Of a stretch of DNA of 64,000 bases, positions 14,401 through 24,841 are shown in pieces; the first letter of the stretch is position 1, and each line of letters opens with the position of its first letter. The stretch is taken from contig JAHQIW010000452.1 in the NCBI GenBank assembly GCA_019055375.1, forward strand, positions 62,001-126,000, in the 5' to 3' direction. This stretch comes from Parelaphostrongylus tenuis (taxonomy: Eukaryota > Nematoda > Chromadorea > Rhabditida > Metastrongylidae). Both the position numbers and the translations under genes were made by a program. The notes beneath the pieces are model-generated. The model saw only the letters and a program-made list of their open reading frames with translations, did no database searches and had not been told where the DNA came from.

Positions 14401-17400
14401 CTTGACCTCTTCAGTGATTTTTGTGAAGTTTTTATCTGCCATCATTTCGTTGTCATTTGGAATTGTTTTTGGAAAGTGAAATTACAAAGCAAGGATAGTT
14501 TTATCCAATTTTTTCTTCCGTTTAAGTTCTCTTAAGCATACGAACGTAAAGTATAAGGAATAAAGCTCTGTTATTTATCAACTTCAAAGATGCGCCTTGC
14601 ATTCGACCTTATCAAGCATCGTTACGGGTGACCGAGCACAAATCTAGTCTCTACAATAAATCCTGGTGTCCTATCAACGTATCAAGTCAAACAATGCAAT
14701 CCTTTCAGATATATCTGGTACCACTACGTCGACTCCAGAGAGAGGGAAGGTTTGGTGAGTTTTAAACGCGGACTCGAAACATCGACTTTGTGTGTGTCAC
14801 AGGCTCCTCTAACCACTGAGCTATACTCATCTTTATACAAAACATACTTAGATAAATAGATGACCCCAGTCATCACGTGTACAATATTTTATTTCCAGCG
14901 CTTACTCTTCATCCATAAAGCATTTATGAATGTAACCGGCTACTCGTAGATCAATTACTTTTTTTCATTTCGAGTGTTTTCTTAAGACCACACCTCAATT
15001 TTCAATATGCGTGATAATCATTATTTGAGCCACGCATGTCAGTGGTCTGTCAATGAGGGCTGACTTATAGAGCCCGATACACGTGTTTCGATCTTGCGAT
15101 CTCGTCAGTCGGGCAGTTGCCCTTTCTCGTCTTTTGCTAATCTTTGTGGGTGCTCCAGTCCCCACACTAAGAGTTAGCGACGACGAACGCTTTACACTCT
15201 ATGTCCAGTGAAAAACTCCCCGAACATAGAGTGTTGTACACTCGATTGCTCGTGACTAGTATATTCACCGCACTTTTGTGCTGGTCCGGAGTACGTGGAT
15301 TATGTTGTTGTATCCCAAAAGGTATACCATCCGGAAGGATTTAATGAGCTCCCTAAGGAGTCATGCTCGCAGAAATTGCACGCAAAGTTTGACAGCCAAA
15401 TGTCCTAGCTCCAAAAGCTTGGAAGCATTCCTTAACATGCCTGGTAATTATTTTTGAGCCACGCATGTCAGTGGTCTATCAAAGACGTGGAGACTGGAGC
15501 ACCCACACAGGACTGGCAAAAGACGAGAAGGGGTAAATGGCCGACTGACGAGATCGCAAGGTCGAAACACGTGTATCGGGCTCTATAAGTCAGCCCTCAT
15601 TGACAGACCACTGACATGCGTGGCTCAAATAATGATTATTAGGCAATTACTTTTTATCCAGTTGTCACTACCTTTCTTCAGAGGTGTTAAACGATTACGG
15701 TTGAGCTCATTTATCCATGAAATTATAACATGTACGTACTAGAGCATTGTTAGGCCTCCACAAGCATTCAAAGCTCGTTTTTACCACAAAGAGGCCTCTT
15801 CTTATAGAAAGGATTCTTTCGAAAGATCAGCAGTTTTTGATTGGTCAACCGATAAGTAGTAGATCGTCCCCCTTCCAAGATTGCTCCTACACATTTTCTC
15901 ATAAAAACATTCTTATTGATCTAAAACTCGACTAGTTATCACCATGGCAGAGTTTAGAGCTGTGAGATTGTCAGTAGAAATCTGCTAACTTCAGCGATCA
16001 ATAAATAAGAGCAAAAGAACTATGAGTAGAAAAGTTTTGGCTCGACTTTGTATATAATAACCTCGAGAATGACGCATTTCAATTGTTCGGATAGAGAGGT
16101 GACCATCTCCTGTAGACTGGCGCTTATCTCCTCGGTTGCCGACCTAGCATCCGTCAACGCACTTATCTGCAATGGAGGTTCAAATTGCAAAACTTGCATA
16201 AGATCTCATAATATTTTACTGGAGCGGTTTTTTATAAGAATGACATTTACATTTCGTAGGAGTCATTTATTTACGAAATGAAATACAGAATTGATATAGG
16301 TGCGAAAGACCAGATTACTGTCTTGAAGTTGTTCGTACTCGCCTCATTAGCCATCAAGAATGCCTATTCAATTTGAAAAATTTTTGAACTAAATGGAATT
16401 ATCCCACAGGCTATTTTTTGCCATTCTGAGGGACTTTTTCTCAATTTATATAACAGCTATAAAAATTACCGTTGCTTGATCTTTCTTGATCTTCTCGTCC
16501 TTCTCAAGAAGTTCTGAGCGCAGTTGATCGAGTATCGCTTCATTCATCTTTTCTTTTTCTTTCGCTCCTGTCGATAGCCTATAAAGTTACCAGTGATCAG
16601 CCAAATTTCACAGCAAAAATAAAGGTGGTTGTGAAGGAGTCAAGAAAAACCGTCGCTAAAGTAAAGACCTTATCTCGGGCGACTGCATTGACGTGTGATT
16701 ATTTCGGTGGTGCAAAGTTCAATTTTTCATTACTCTCGAGCTATTGACTAGTGAGCAAAAGTGTATTACTACGTAAATGTGGGCACTATCAGATAGGCAA
16801 GCTAGGTGTCAAACTGCTACAAACACTAGCACATCCATTTCCACCAAACTCACCTAGTCAAAGAAAGACTCAACATTATCGTGATTAATCTCAATTGAAA
16901 CTTGTCGAAAAGTCACGTTTAGCCACTGCTTTGACGACTTCACTATATTTATTAACAGCATGAGATATTATCCAGTAATTCGCAAGCTCCAGTAGGTGAA
17001 TGTGCTGACAATCTTCACAAGCCCACCGCAGCAATTTCGAGTATCTGGGTAATGGAAAATTTCTTCATTCAGTGAAATACCAGCTGCACGGATATTTTAA
17101 GCTTAGCCTTATACCCTTTTCCGTAGATGGTTCACTCATCTGTGGTTATCACGTGATATGAGTAAATGCAATGCATGATTAACAAGAATGGCAGCGCCGT
17201 GGCCGAGTGGTTATGATGCTCGACGTAGCGCAGCGGACCCATCCGATCTCCTAGCACTCAGCGGTAGTCACCAATGAACGTGTTATGAAACGCCCCAGCC
17301 AGACTACCTCGAGATTGCAAGAAGACGTGATGAACCAGTTTCCTACTACGCTCAAGAAGAAGACGAAAAAACGAAATGATTACCAAAAATACTGGGATCA

Positions 17401-20400
17401 GCACAGTGAAAAAGACAGACTGCGAAGACGAATCAAGATAAAAATGGAAAGACACTAGTAGAATAGCATTCTACAAGTTTTTTTAGCAATGTTATGATGT
17501 TGCAATTACTTATTTAAAAACGCTAATGATATGCGATAATTCAAACGTTCAGCGGAAGTTGAACCTGCGCCTCTTCTACACCAGTGGCTCGTGTTACCAT
17601 TACACTGAAGCCGCCGCTCTGCTTCCACTCTTTCGCCTATATGAAATGTCGCAACTATGCGCAAACAAACCTCAACAGGTTTGGTGTGGTAAGCATCAGA
17701 CCCAGTTAAACGCTATTGGGTATAAATAATCCAGAAGAATTGTCAATTCATCGATTTTACTCGAAAAAAGAGTGGTAGAGTTATGACGGCTCTGGAGGCT
17801 GTAGTGGTATTTCACGCTCCTGGTATGGATAAAACGCGGAATCAACACCCGCCCAAACTCAAAATTTTGCATATTACTCAGCATCCTTGGATCCTTGGGT
17901 GTTAATTATTCATTTTCGATCATATTTTACACGATCCGTTAGTACTTTTTTGCTGGGCATATCTCAATACTTTTAAATTTGAGTCGTTTCCTTGCATTCT
18001 CCGTTTTGAAGTCTGCCAACAATTTGCACATGCTTTAACTGTTGCTCAACATTTTATTTTACTTATGAATGATGTAAAATTCTGGCAGAGACGATCCTTC
18101 GAAAACCTCGACGGGAACCATGCCAGGGCCTTTCCTAGGTGTTCAGCTGACTGAATGCAAGAGAATGGGTCAAGCAAACCACTGCTCTTGATAACTACCT
18201 GATAAACTGTGTCAGTGAACTCGTCGACCACCTCCCCATAAATGCAATAGTAATTAAATGATTGAAAGATCGTCATTTTGAAGATGGTCGGTCATTTTCT
18301 ATCGGCCCACATATATAAGGTCTTCTAATAAGTTTTGGCACTATAGCAATAGCGCAAAAATTATTAACGATAAGTAATTAGAATTGCTTAACAACACTAA
18401 TCAAAGTACACGCTATCATCCCGAACACATTACTGCCATATCTCATGGAACAAATCAATACCGTGCTAATAAAAGTCGTCGTCCTTGGATTCAAAAAAAA
18501 GTTGTCAATCCGCGACACAAATGATTGATTCTCAGGACTTTTTCTTACTCAGGAAGTGCTCCGGCGAGCGGAAGAGGTAATAGTCAGACGGTGACAAGTC
18601 AAGACTGTACAGCAGATGATTCAGCATCCTCCACCCCAATTCGTTAGCATTCCTCAGTTTTTGAGCGATGTCCTCGCTTCGCGCATCTGTGCTTGAGTGA
18701 ACTTGTGTGAAATCCATCGACACTTCTTTTCTACTGCCTTCAATATCCTGTTGATTGTCGCATAACCACATTCAAGATCGTCGGTCCACTCCTTGATCGT
18801 CAACGTCGGATCTCCTTCAACTGCTTCGATGACGGCCTCAACTTCGCGTGGGCGTCCGGCGCCCAGCTGTCCTTCAAGTTGGTGTTGCCACGAAACTCAG
18901 CAAGGAACCGAAACGCTGTTCGTATGGGCACAAATCCTTGAGCTTTTGCATGATTGATGTTCTCGAAGGCGATCTGTGTATTGCGTGTCAATTCGCACTC
19001 TTAAAGCAGGAAATTGCGATAAAGGCTTTATTGAGCGGCTATGATGCAGCAAGTATGGACAAATTTGGCACCAAAAACAAAGCTCAGAAAATTATGCACA
19101 AAGCTGAATTGATTTGCTCCATGAGAGATGGCAACAATGTGCTCAGGCTGATGGCGCGCACCTTGATAGTGTTATTTCAACTTTAATAACTTCTAGAATA
19201 ATTTCTAAAAACTCGGTATTTATTGCTCTAGTGCTAAAACTTTTGAAAAACCTGCTTTGCTAGTGCTGGGCCCGAAAAGACTATGCGCATGACAACGCAC
19301 CTGTAGCTACTTAACTACACGTATTGGTTTCCAACCGTTATTCATGTTAGAATTATTACGTTAGTTTGCCGGGTCGTGTTAGGGCGTCGTGCGCTCACAT
19401 ACCACTGTGCAATTTATCTGTTTTACACTGTCGATTTCATTTCTCTAAGTGTTCTTTGTCTATTTTAAAGGCATAGAGTCCTCTGATGTTTTTTCTTTTA
19501 TCGACCTTTTTATATCCATTAATGATGAATAACGGGCAAAACTCTAACGACCATGTAGCGCTCTACCAGAGATCTAAGCTTTCGCATGATTACTGAAAGT
19601 GCCATGGAAGGCTTTTGACCAGTGACTGGGATCGTTTCTCCATCTTGTGCCGTCCAATGGAAAAGTACCGTAAATAATTTGTGTTATAATGATATATTAG
19701 AATATGAAAATGTCAGAAATAAAGAACTGGCGAACATTTCCAAGCTGTTTAGTAGAGAAAGACATTCCTCGGTTTTATTGCGTAAGTCAGTTTCTGCAAC
19801 CAAGCGAGCTTCCTGCTCCATAACCAGAGAGAATTCCAACTAAAATTATGGAGAGATAGACTGGGATCAGCTAGCTTTTAGGTGGTAAAGCAAACTCGCC
19901 AGAAAGATGATTATGGTGTTCTGAGCAAGGTGTTCTTGGAACAAATTAATTACTCGCATACGTTATGTATCTATGTCAAATCCCCTTCCAAAAATCGGAA
20001 AAATTTCAATAGTTCAAGAAGCACTAATAAAAATGGTTCTAATTTGTGGAACGGCTGCAAAAAGAAGGTTTCTACGCAAGTCTCTGATAGCTCTAGAAAT
20101 CCCAAAGCTAATGTGAGCACAATAAGCCAGGACAACCGCTACATTCTATAACTAAGAAACTAAGAAATTGACTGAAATTTTAACGAAAATTGTTTAAAGA
20201 TTATTAGTTACGCTTACATTCCTTATAATGTCGCTCTTTGATTGAATATCAACCTCCGACCGAGAGAACCTTTCCGCAAGTTTCGTATAAATTTCACGCG
20301 TCTCAGTCGTGATAACTGCGATTTCTTCTCTCAGGCTACAATAAAAATACATGTAGTAATGTGAAAGATCCGAGGAAATTTCATAGTGAGGCAAAAGTAT

Positions 20401-22205
20401 ATTGAAGTCCGCACGGTCAGGACTAAAACTTCATAAGGCAAGAATCTCATGAACTGATTACCCCCATCTTTAGTCGACATAAAAGATGGTGTTCGAACAA
20501 ATAGCCGCATTCAAAATGGAAAATTTGAAAACTATCTCGAAAACTGCTCCTAATTTCCAAAATTTGCGCTGGATTTGTATCTCTTTCTTCAAATCGGTGC
20601 TTGCTCTTTTGGCGACTTCTCTTCCTCAGAACATAGGCACACTATGGCAGACTTTATTCGAGATATATGTTGATAATTCTCAAATGTAGTGAAAATGTGA
20701 CACAGAAATCAATTCAAAAATCTACCTTCTGAAGAAAACCCACAGATCAACGATTTCTAAAGAAAACACACTATGAATAATTGACCTTGCTCAAACTGGA
20801 AAATCTACCTGACATAAAGTGTCATAACATTTGTGATGTTCACACATACTAGTATTATAGTCATTTTTGAACTATGATTTTTTACTTAAAAAGCTTAAGG
20901 AGTTTTCCGGTTTGACACTTTTGACTCGTGTCTCAAGATTCTCATTACCTCTTCAGAATCGTGAGCTGTGCCTTCCTATCCTACATGTATCTAGAGGGGT
21001 AAAGAGACTCTTCGACTTGCCGTCTAGATGGTCTTTTATGCGGACATAAACTGGTCTGCTCATTACGCCTATGTTTTGATCACTACATATCTTACAAGAT
21101 ATCACGTACAACGGTACCGAAACTTATGCAGTCACTATTCTAACCTTTACCTACCTATCAAGCAATCCTTTTCTTTACATAGACATTCATAAAAGCGTTT
21201 CAAACCAGTTGGCGTAATGTTGTCACTAGAATTACTATAATTCTCAGGAACTTTTCTAGATCAGTGTTTATAAACTTCTTCAAAAGCGATGTTCACTTTG
21301 TTTGTTCCGAAGAGCTTTGTTTTTGGGCATTTTTCCATTACTTTGGCATTGCATTGTCTTAGTTTTGGAACCTATATCCTCTTGAACTGACCGCAGTGTC
21401 GTTCTTTCGTGGCCATCTGAGATGGCTATTTGTTGTGGCTATCGAATTAGAACAAGGTATGCCAGCTAAGAAAGATTTATGATAGTTTTCACTGTTTATG
21501 CCTAGGTTTAGTACATAGTTGGTCGCCCGGTTTGTAAGAAAAGCTTGAAATAAGGTGGAGAGACTGGGGTTGCTTACATAGTACATATATTATGCAGGAA
21601 TCTCCAAGCTATCAATAGTTGTGCGTAGACAGTAATGGCACAGTCATTATGATGCGCACACCAAAAATGAGCAGAGTTTATTGGGTAGCTGTGGTGTGCG
21701 ATCAGTGTTTTTTATTAGAAGCGTTCCTGATCCTTGATGGAGACAGTTAAGCACGCCAATTAGTCGTTAGTGTTTGTGCTGCTAGAAATGACTTCACGTG
21801 TTGTACGTAAGGTAAACAAATGAAAAAGAAAGAAACTGAGTTGAAAAGTGAGTTTTTGTAGCTTAAGGACGATGGATCGAACTAGGTTTTTTTTTTTGAT
21901 GACAAAACATCCACATGCTTCAATTTTAAGTACTTTAGCGGAGCCACAGATTGCAGTGCGTACTTATCTTAACTGATTAAGAACGAAAACAAAGAAGAAA
22001 GAGAGCTACTTTCCGTCGGGTTCATATTCCAAATGATTCAAATGATATATGATAAGTTTCTCTGATAGAGTTTGATTTGAGATCTGTGAGCTGGATGCTC
22101 CCACCTGTCCACTAATTCTTGCCAGTTCTTCAGTTCAGCCTCTCGTCGTGCACACGTCATACAGACATTATTTTCATGTAACTCGATTTGATTTAGGAGT
22201 TCCAT
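1753..22205 (-). CDS. CLIP-170-like coiled-coil protein without CAP-Gly (gene 2, 19 exons)
   Basis: Spliced gene on the minus strand. Exons: 22105-22211 (ATG at 22203-22205), 20218-20335, 19736-19839, 16470-16578, 16062-16166, 13878-13984, 12042-12141, 11703-11815, 11439-11547, 9955-10067, 8116-8224, 6875-6961, 6670-6765, 5491-5611, 4812-4915, 2319-2428, 2111-2237, 1932-2019, 1753-1862. Every intron phase agrees and there is no frame break, giving about 676 residues. Most is coiled coil; the C-terminus carries a CCHC knuckle equivalent to the distal one of CLIP-170. No CAP-Gly or first knuckle was found. It lies downstream of gene 1 in the same orientation. I infer a partial tandem duplicate of the 3' half of gene 1; it could instead be an alternative 3' end of the same locus. 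Function is unknown, though a knuckle without a microtubule-binding head could compete for CLIP partners. Confidence 0.8.
2503..3085. mobile_element. Internally deleted mariner-derived element (MITE)
   Basis: Begins taggtcgtttcat and ends with attgctctagtgcc...gaacgacct, inverted ends shared with copies at 7293-7880, 18318-19255, 34620-35215 and 43352-43945. The interior keeps pieces related to a mariner helix-turn-helix region. It lies in the gene 2 intron just upstream of exon 2319. Confidence 0.72.
3290..3595 (-). mobile_element. tRNA-derived SINE (~310 bp family)
   Basis: On the minus strand the unit starts with an A-box-like GTGGCGCAGTGGT and a B-box-like GGTTCGATCTC, followed by a conserved body and a tail ending near aggataaagctc on +. 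Near-identical copies are at 38085-38385 and 54750-55060. Confidence 0.8.
3674..3748 (-). CDS. Possible alternative 3' terminal exon of gene 2
   Basis: A strong TTATTTTCAG acceptor at 3749 opens a 24-codon frame (DDTVMDYYIISLLRSLLHSV, then EQDV) that ends with TAA. It is in the phase left by exon 4812-4915, so it would make a shorter isoform lacking the zinc knuckle. No donor was seen inside it and the polyadenylation signal is unclear. It may be a cryptic acceptor. Confidence 0.35.
   Translation of the reverse strand, partial: DDTVMDYYIISLLRSLLHSVEQDV
4235..4774. mobile_element. Foldback element, ~510 bp, with imperfect target duplication
   Basis: Two long arms (4313-4450 and 4612-4757) are inverted copies of one another around a centre near 4530. 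The element is flanked by ggcaaataaataata and ggcacataaataata, a 15-bp duplication with one mismatch. Confidence 0.72.
4812..6961 (-). CDS. Gene 2 coiled-coil exons 7.0-4.8 kb
   Basis: Exons 6875-6961 (29 codons, KNQLADQLRAADNSIIALQE), 6670-6765 (32 codons, QQNHAEQVERHRIEFSEFRA), 5491-5611 (121 nt, 0 to 1, ending ANLQETLEQKQND) and 4812-4915 (104 nt, 1 to 0, VLEEKLERRGDSMIERTVIS). Heptads weaken after 4900, where the predicted protein becomes polar and probably leaves the rod. Acceptors TGTTCAG, GAACAG, TTGCAG and TAGTTCAG and donors GTGTGC, GTATGT, GTAATT and GTGATT were used. The alternating phases match without adjustment. Confidence 0.85.
6280..6455. repeat. Divergent tRNA-like pair, short copy
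   Basis: The right part (6365-6450, +) holds gcgagttcgagtcccgc and the tail seen in the other tRNA-like copies. The left part is a degraded minus-strand counterpart. Lies between gene 2 exons 6670 and 5611. Confidence 0.55.
7293..7880 (+). pseudogene. Mariner relic with recognisable N-terminal transposase
   Basis: A + strand frame at about 7519-7640 reads RKINEARGEHVAAERTASMW and then FAKFKAGKNSLEDQSRF. This is the mariner helix-turn-helix region with its ERT..WF.KF and SLED motifs. The catalytic part is deleted. The ends match the other mariner-derived copies. It sits in the gene 2 intron between exons 8116 and 6961. Confidence 0.8.
8116..13984 (-). CDS. Gene 2 repeated coiled-coil exon pairs
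   Basis: Exons 13878-13984 (107 nt), 12042-12141 (100 nt), 11703-11815 (113 nt), 11439-11547 (109 nt), 9955-10067 (113 nt) and 8116-8224 (109 nt), phases alternating 0-2 and 2-0. The two 113/109 pairs are recognisably related: the 113-nt exons end in KNEWSVEKER and KIEWTIEKER, and the 109-nt exons end in EIEKLNSK and HIEELNSE. This is direct evidence of duplication of a two-exon unit (222 nt, 74 residues). The 9955 donor coincides with a target-site duplication of an inserted repeat. Confidence 0.88.
9375..9958. mobile_element. Foldback element flanked by a 17-bp target duplication
   Basis: The element (9392-9941) has a direct arm, an internal partial second copy (from about 9712) and an inverted arm ending at 9941. 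The 17 bp acaaagccaaaaccttt is present at both 9375-9391 and 9942-9958. The right duplicate overlaps the last four bases of exon 9955-10067 and its donor site. Confidence 0.85.
10183..10885. mobile_element. Foldback element, full-length palindromic copy
   Basis: Same family as 9392-9941 but with both outer ends present: the left starts cgtttcgagtgtttctt and the right ends with the inverted form near acacatgaaacg. Arms are diverged. It lies between gene 2 exons 11439 and 10067. Confidence 0.7.
12250..12450. mobile_element. Leu/Ser-tRNA-like SINE, truncated copy
   Basis: Shares the ctcaagaagaagaaaaacga and gggatcagcacagtg body with the better copies at 17190-17440 and 63729-63965. The tRNA-like head is missing here. 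Confidence 0.6.
14545..14832 (-). mobile_element. tRNA-derived SINE, diverged copy
   Basis: Body (aaggaataaagctctg, gatgcgccttgcattcgac) and minus-strand tRNA-like head (complement of aaccactgagcta) are as in the ~310 bp family. Lies in the gene 2 intron between 16062 and 13984. Confidence 0.68.
14952..15655. mobile_element. Foldback element with a 12-bp target duplication
   Basis: The element 14964-15643 is flanked by caattacttttt at 14952-14963 and 15644-15655. The direct arm carries cgagtgttttcttaagacca. A second internal start lies near 15435 and the inverted arm runs from about 15485. Between them is about 170 bp of unrelated sequence. Confidence 0.8.
16062..20335 (-). CDS. Gene 2 coiled-coil exons 20.3-16.1 kb
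   Basis: Exons 20218-20335 (118 nt), 19736-19839 (104 nt), 16470-16578 (109 nt) and 16062-16166 (105 nt). The 118/104 order and phases repeat those of gene 1 at 37184 and 35519. Exon 19736 reads LEFSLVMEQEARLVAETDLR and NKTEECLSLLNSLEM, a near copy of the gene 1 exon of the same length. Its donor GTTCGC is weak but falls at the homologous position. Exon 16470 reads KEKEKMNEAILDQLRSELLE and exon 16062 reads SATEEISASLQEMVTSLSEQ. Confidence 0.82.
17190..17440 (+). mobile_element. Leu/Ser-tRNA-like SINE
   Basis: The head gccgtggccgagtggttatg resembles the D-arm and A box of class II (Leu/Ser) tRNAs. The body is shared with 63729-63965 and, in truncated form, with 12250-12450 and 37850-38060. 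No intact tRNA fold was found. Confidence 0.7.
17540..17875. repeat. Divergent tRNA-like pair
   Basis: The left arm (minus) and right arm (+, gtagtggtatttcacgc...aaaattttgcat) are both tRNA-like with B-box relatives, separated by about 120 bp. Confidence 0.65.
18318..19255 (-). pseudogene. Larger mariner relic
   Basis: Minus frames include LGWRMLNHLLYSLDLSPSDY and YLFRSPEHFL, the mariner HPPYSPDLAPSDYHLF-type catalytic region. A second frame holds an HTH-like TIKEWTDDLECGYATINRIL segment. Stops and shifts interrupt it. Ends match the short mariner-derived elements, so this may be close to their parent. Confidence 0.8.
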
Positions 22206-22211
22206 CACTCT
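22105..22211 (-). CDS. Gene 2 first confident exon, probable start
   Basis: 107 nt, TATTTTAG acceptor, AG|GTGGGA donor, phase 0 to 2. The first Met is the third codon (RVMELLNQIELHENN), only six bases after the acceptor. That would suit a spliced-leader acceptor placed right before the start codon, as is common in nematodes. Two Cys follow (VCMTCARR), then a helix with KNW. If an upstream exon such as 24766-24841 is used, the reading frame stays open through this exon, so the start is not proven. Confidence 0.7.
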
Positions 22212-22339
22212 CTAAAATATGAGACAAAAAAGCGAGATGGAAAGCTAGTAATGATACCTATAGGATGGTTGATACTTTCTTCACCGTTAATTGTGAACAC
22301 TGACACTGATGAGAGAAAAGTAACGATAGATAATTTGGT

Positions 22340-22960
22340 AGCCTATTTTGAGCCTTTCATGAGGTTTGTTTTGGCACCATATAATGCTCGAGTACGCTCT
22401 GGCTTTTCAGCCTCATCAGTAGCACGGTGTCTTTCGGTTCAGCCAATCCCTTGTGGATTAACCCCTAGATATAAAGGAATGGACGCTGAGTAACAATTGA
22501 CCGAATGTCAGGTGATAAAATCCTCCGCATTGCAGCGACTAACAGTCGATCGCTCATGGCTGGTCGAATGAATCATACTTTTTCATTAAAATTTTTTATA
22601 GACCTCGCTCAGAACTGTATGTCATCTGATAGCATATCTCGAGTTTATCAGGAGATATGTTATGGCACCTTTATAGCGCTAGGCGAAAAAAAAGTATTAC
22701 ATTATACGTTTTACCAGCCATGAGAGTGCGACTGTGAATCACTGCACGTCGGGTGATTTTATCACCTTGAGTGTGTAGTGGAACATGCTCGCCGTCGATT
22801 TCTTTATATGTAGGGGATTACTCGCCTACAAGGGATCGGCTGAAATGAAAGGCACTGTGTTACTATGAGGCTGAAGGACCGAAACGTACCTCTAGAACTT
22901 TATAAGTGTCATAACAGACCTAATGAAGGGTATGAGGTTTGTTACCACATTATATAATGT
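22340..22960. mobile_element. Foldback repeat between the genes
   Basis: Inverted arms: ccttt.catgaggtttgtt...cctcatcagtagcacggtg on the left is mirrored by gttactatgaggctgaagg...taatgaagg on the right. Related in layout to the 4.2, 9.4 and 15 kb elements but distinct in sequence. Confidence 0.62.
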
Positions 22961-24765
22961 TTCAGCGAGGTTTCAAAAAACACTCGAAAAGAACTTTAAA
23001 GTTGGATAGTTTAAATAGAAGATTTTAGCAGTTGAAGAAAAAACCAGAAACAAGTAGAACTAAGTGGCAGGAATGTCTCTAAAGCAAAAGGTATTCAAAG
23101 TGCTCTGTATTCCAAATTTCTCTTCAAATATAAATCTAAAACTATTTAATGGCATTTATAACATTTTACTCCAAACGGGAGTTGAACCAGCATTCTACCC
23201 ACATTAAGCACGAAATTAGATAGATAGTAAAACGGTGGTCCTGGTGGTGTATTGGTAGCACACGCTTTCGATTTGAGTAACACACAGGCTCAACTTCTGT
23301 CTGAAGTCAAATGTTTTGCATACAACTTAATTGCCATAGATGCACATTTCAAAACATCATAACGCTGTTAAAAAGCAAGTATATAAAGAAATCATGTAGA
23401 CTACGTATTTTCTTAGATAGCTATAGATGGAAGATTCTTTAAACTATTGTAAGGCCTTTCCCATTCTCCAGATATTCATAAAAAGTACTGAGTTGAAAGG
23501 AACATTGGTAGTTCCTCAAACATAGTTACTTTTTGCCACTGTAGATGGCTGATGAGACTACGACTAGGATGATTGGCTTTTACCCCTACATGAGATCTAT
23601 TGGCGATGAAAACATAATCGAAGCTCAGTGAGTAATAAAACTTCTTGGATAGGTTTTTTCGCAAGTCAAAAACACGGATTAAAAATCAATTGTCTATCTC
23701 GATGATTTGAATCACATTTGGAATAACATCATCAAATGAGGAGGGCCGATTCTATTTGAAGCATATGAAGACATGTAGCGATTCCAATGTTTGTTCTTTC
23801 AGAATCAATAAGGAACAGAGATTGCCACACACCGATATTTGCTAGACACTGATGTTCTCATAAGATATGGAACGTCAGTCAAGCGCCAACGTAGCTGAGG
23901 AACGGCTAGAACTCAGAGAAGATTGTCGTCCACTCTTTCAGATGCAGTCATAGTGGAGCAGAATTATTCAGAGAAACTGCAGAGATTAAGATTTTTGAGA
24001 GTTGAAAATTAGCGAGAGGAAGAATGAGTAATGGAAAATTCTTGCAAAGCACTTCGATCTTCGAATCACTCTGTGGTAGTGACATTGTTCATCACGAAAA
24101 CAGTGGCCTGAGTTCACCAAACCAACCAACCTGTTTCTCCAGAGACGAGAAAATGCTACCAGACTTGCTTGGTACGCTCAGTCCATATACTGAGTTCATA
24201 TTGTGTATCTATCAGGCATGAATATGGTTTCTAGTATTGAACAATCACATGAAAACGCACTGCCGCATTGATTTTACAGCCAAAAATTGAGTTTTTTGAA
24301 GAACGTTTGATTTGTCCACCTAACGGCACCTAGTCGATAAGTCTCACAAAAGGCGATTCTCTGCAATGAAAAAAGTAGACCAATGAAGAATCAACGTCTG
24401 CAGTTCAGGACGCAACCAGTAAGCTTAATCTCCCGAAGTTTAGCCGCAGTCGAGTGCAGGAATAGAAATAAACTCAGTCTGAACTCTGTATTACTGTAGA
24501 GGAATGTTGTTACTGTAGCCATCACAAGTTTAGCACTGAATGTCCAGAAAACTGCAGAATTTCGGAGAGCCTTGAAGTATCGTATCTTTTACAAAATTAG
24601 AATCTGTTGTTATCTATCAGACATTCGATGATTTTCTTATCTCAACAGATGACTTTAGTACGGCATCTCCAGCGCCGGACTATTCTTATCAGAAAGTCGA
24701 TTTTTATAAGAACACTAAACATAGCCCTTATCACCTATTCACCCTCTCTTCACAGTCCGAATTAC

Positions 24766-24841
24766 CTCAACACAATAGTGTAAATGTTGCTTTGAGATAC
24801 ATTTATTTCTTAGCCGCTCAAAATAATTCACAATATCGACC
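24766..24841 (-). CDS. Candidate exon upstream of gene 2
   Basis: 76 nt between a TTTTTTACAG acceptor and a GAG|GTAATT donor, phase 2 to 0, reading VDIVNYFERLRNKCISKQHL and then HYCVE. It would join in frame to the first gene 2 exon (22211), and could equally follow the gene 1 exon ending at 32592 (also phase 2). A degenerate relative with the same acceptor sits about 0.4 kb away in the imperfect direct repeat (near 25212, reading DVLRYFESKWE before a stop). The coding status is therefore open. Confidence 0.3.

Noticed and set aside
19882..20151. 89-residue + strand open frame rich in Lys, Asn and Ser
   Set aside because: No domain, poor codon context, lies in a gene 2 intron, no splice partners recognised.
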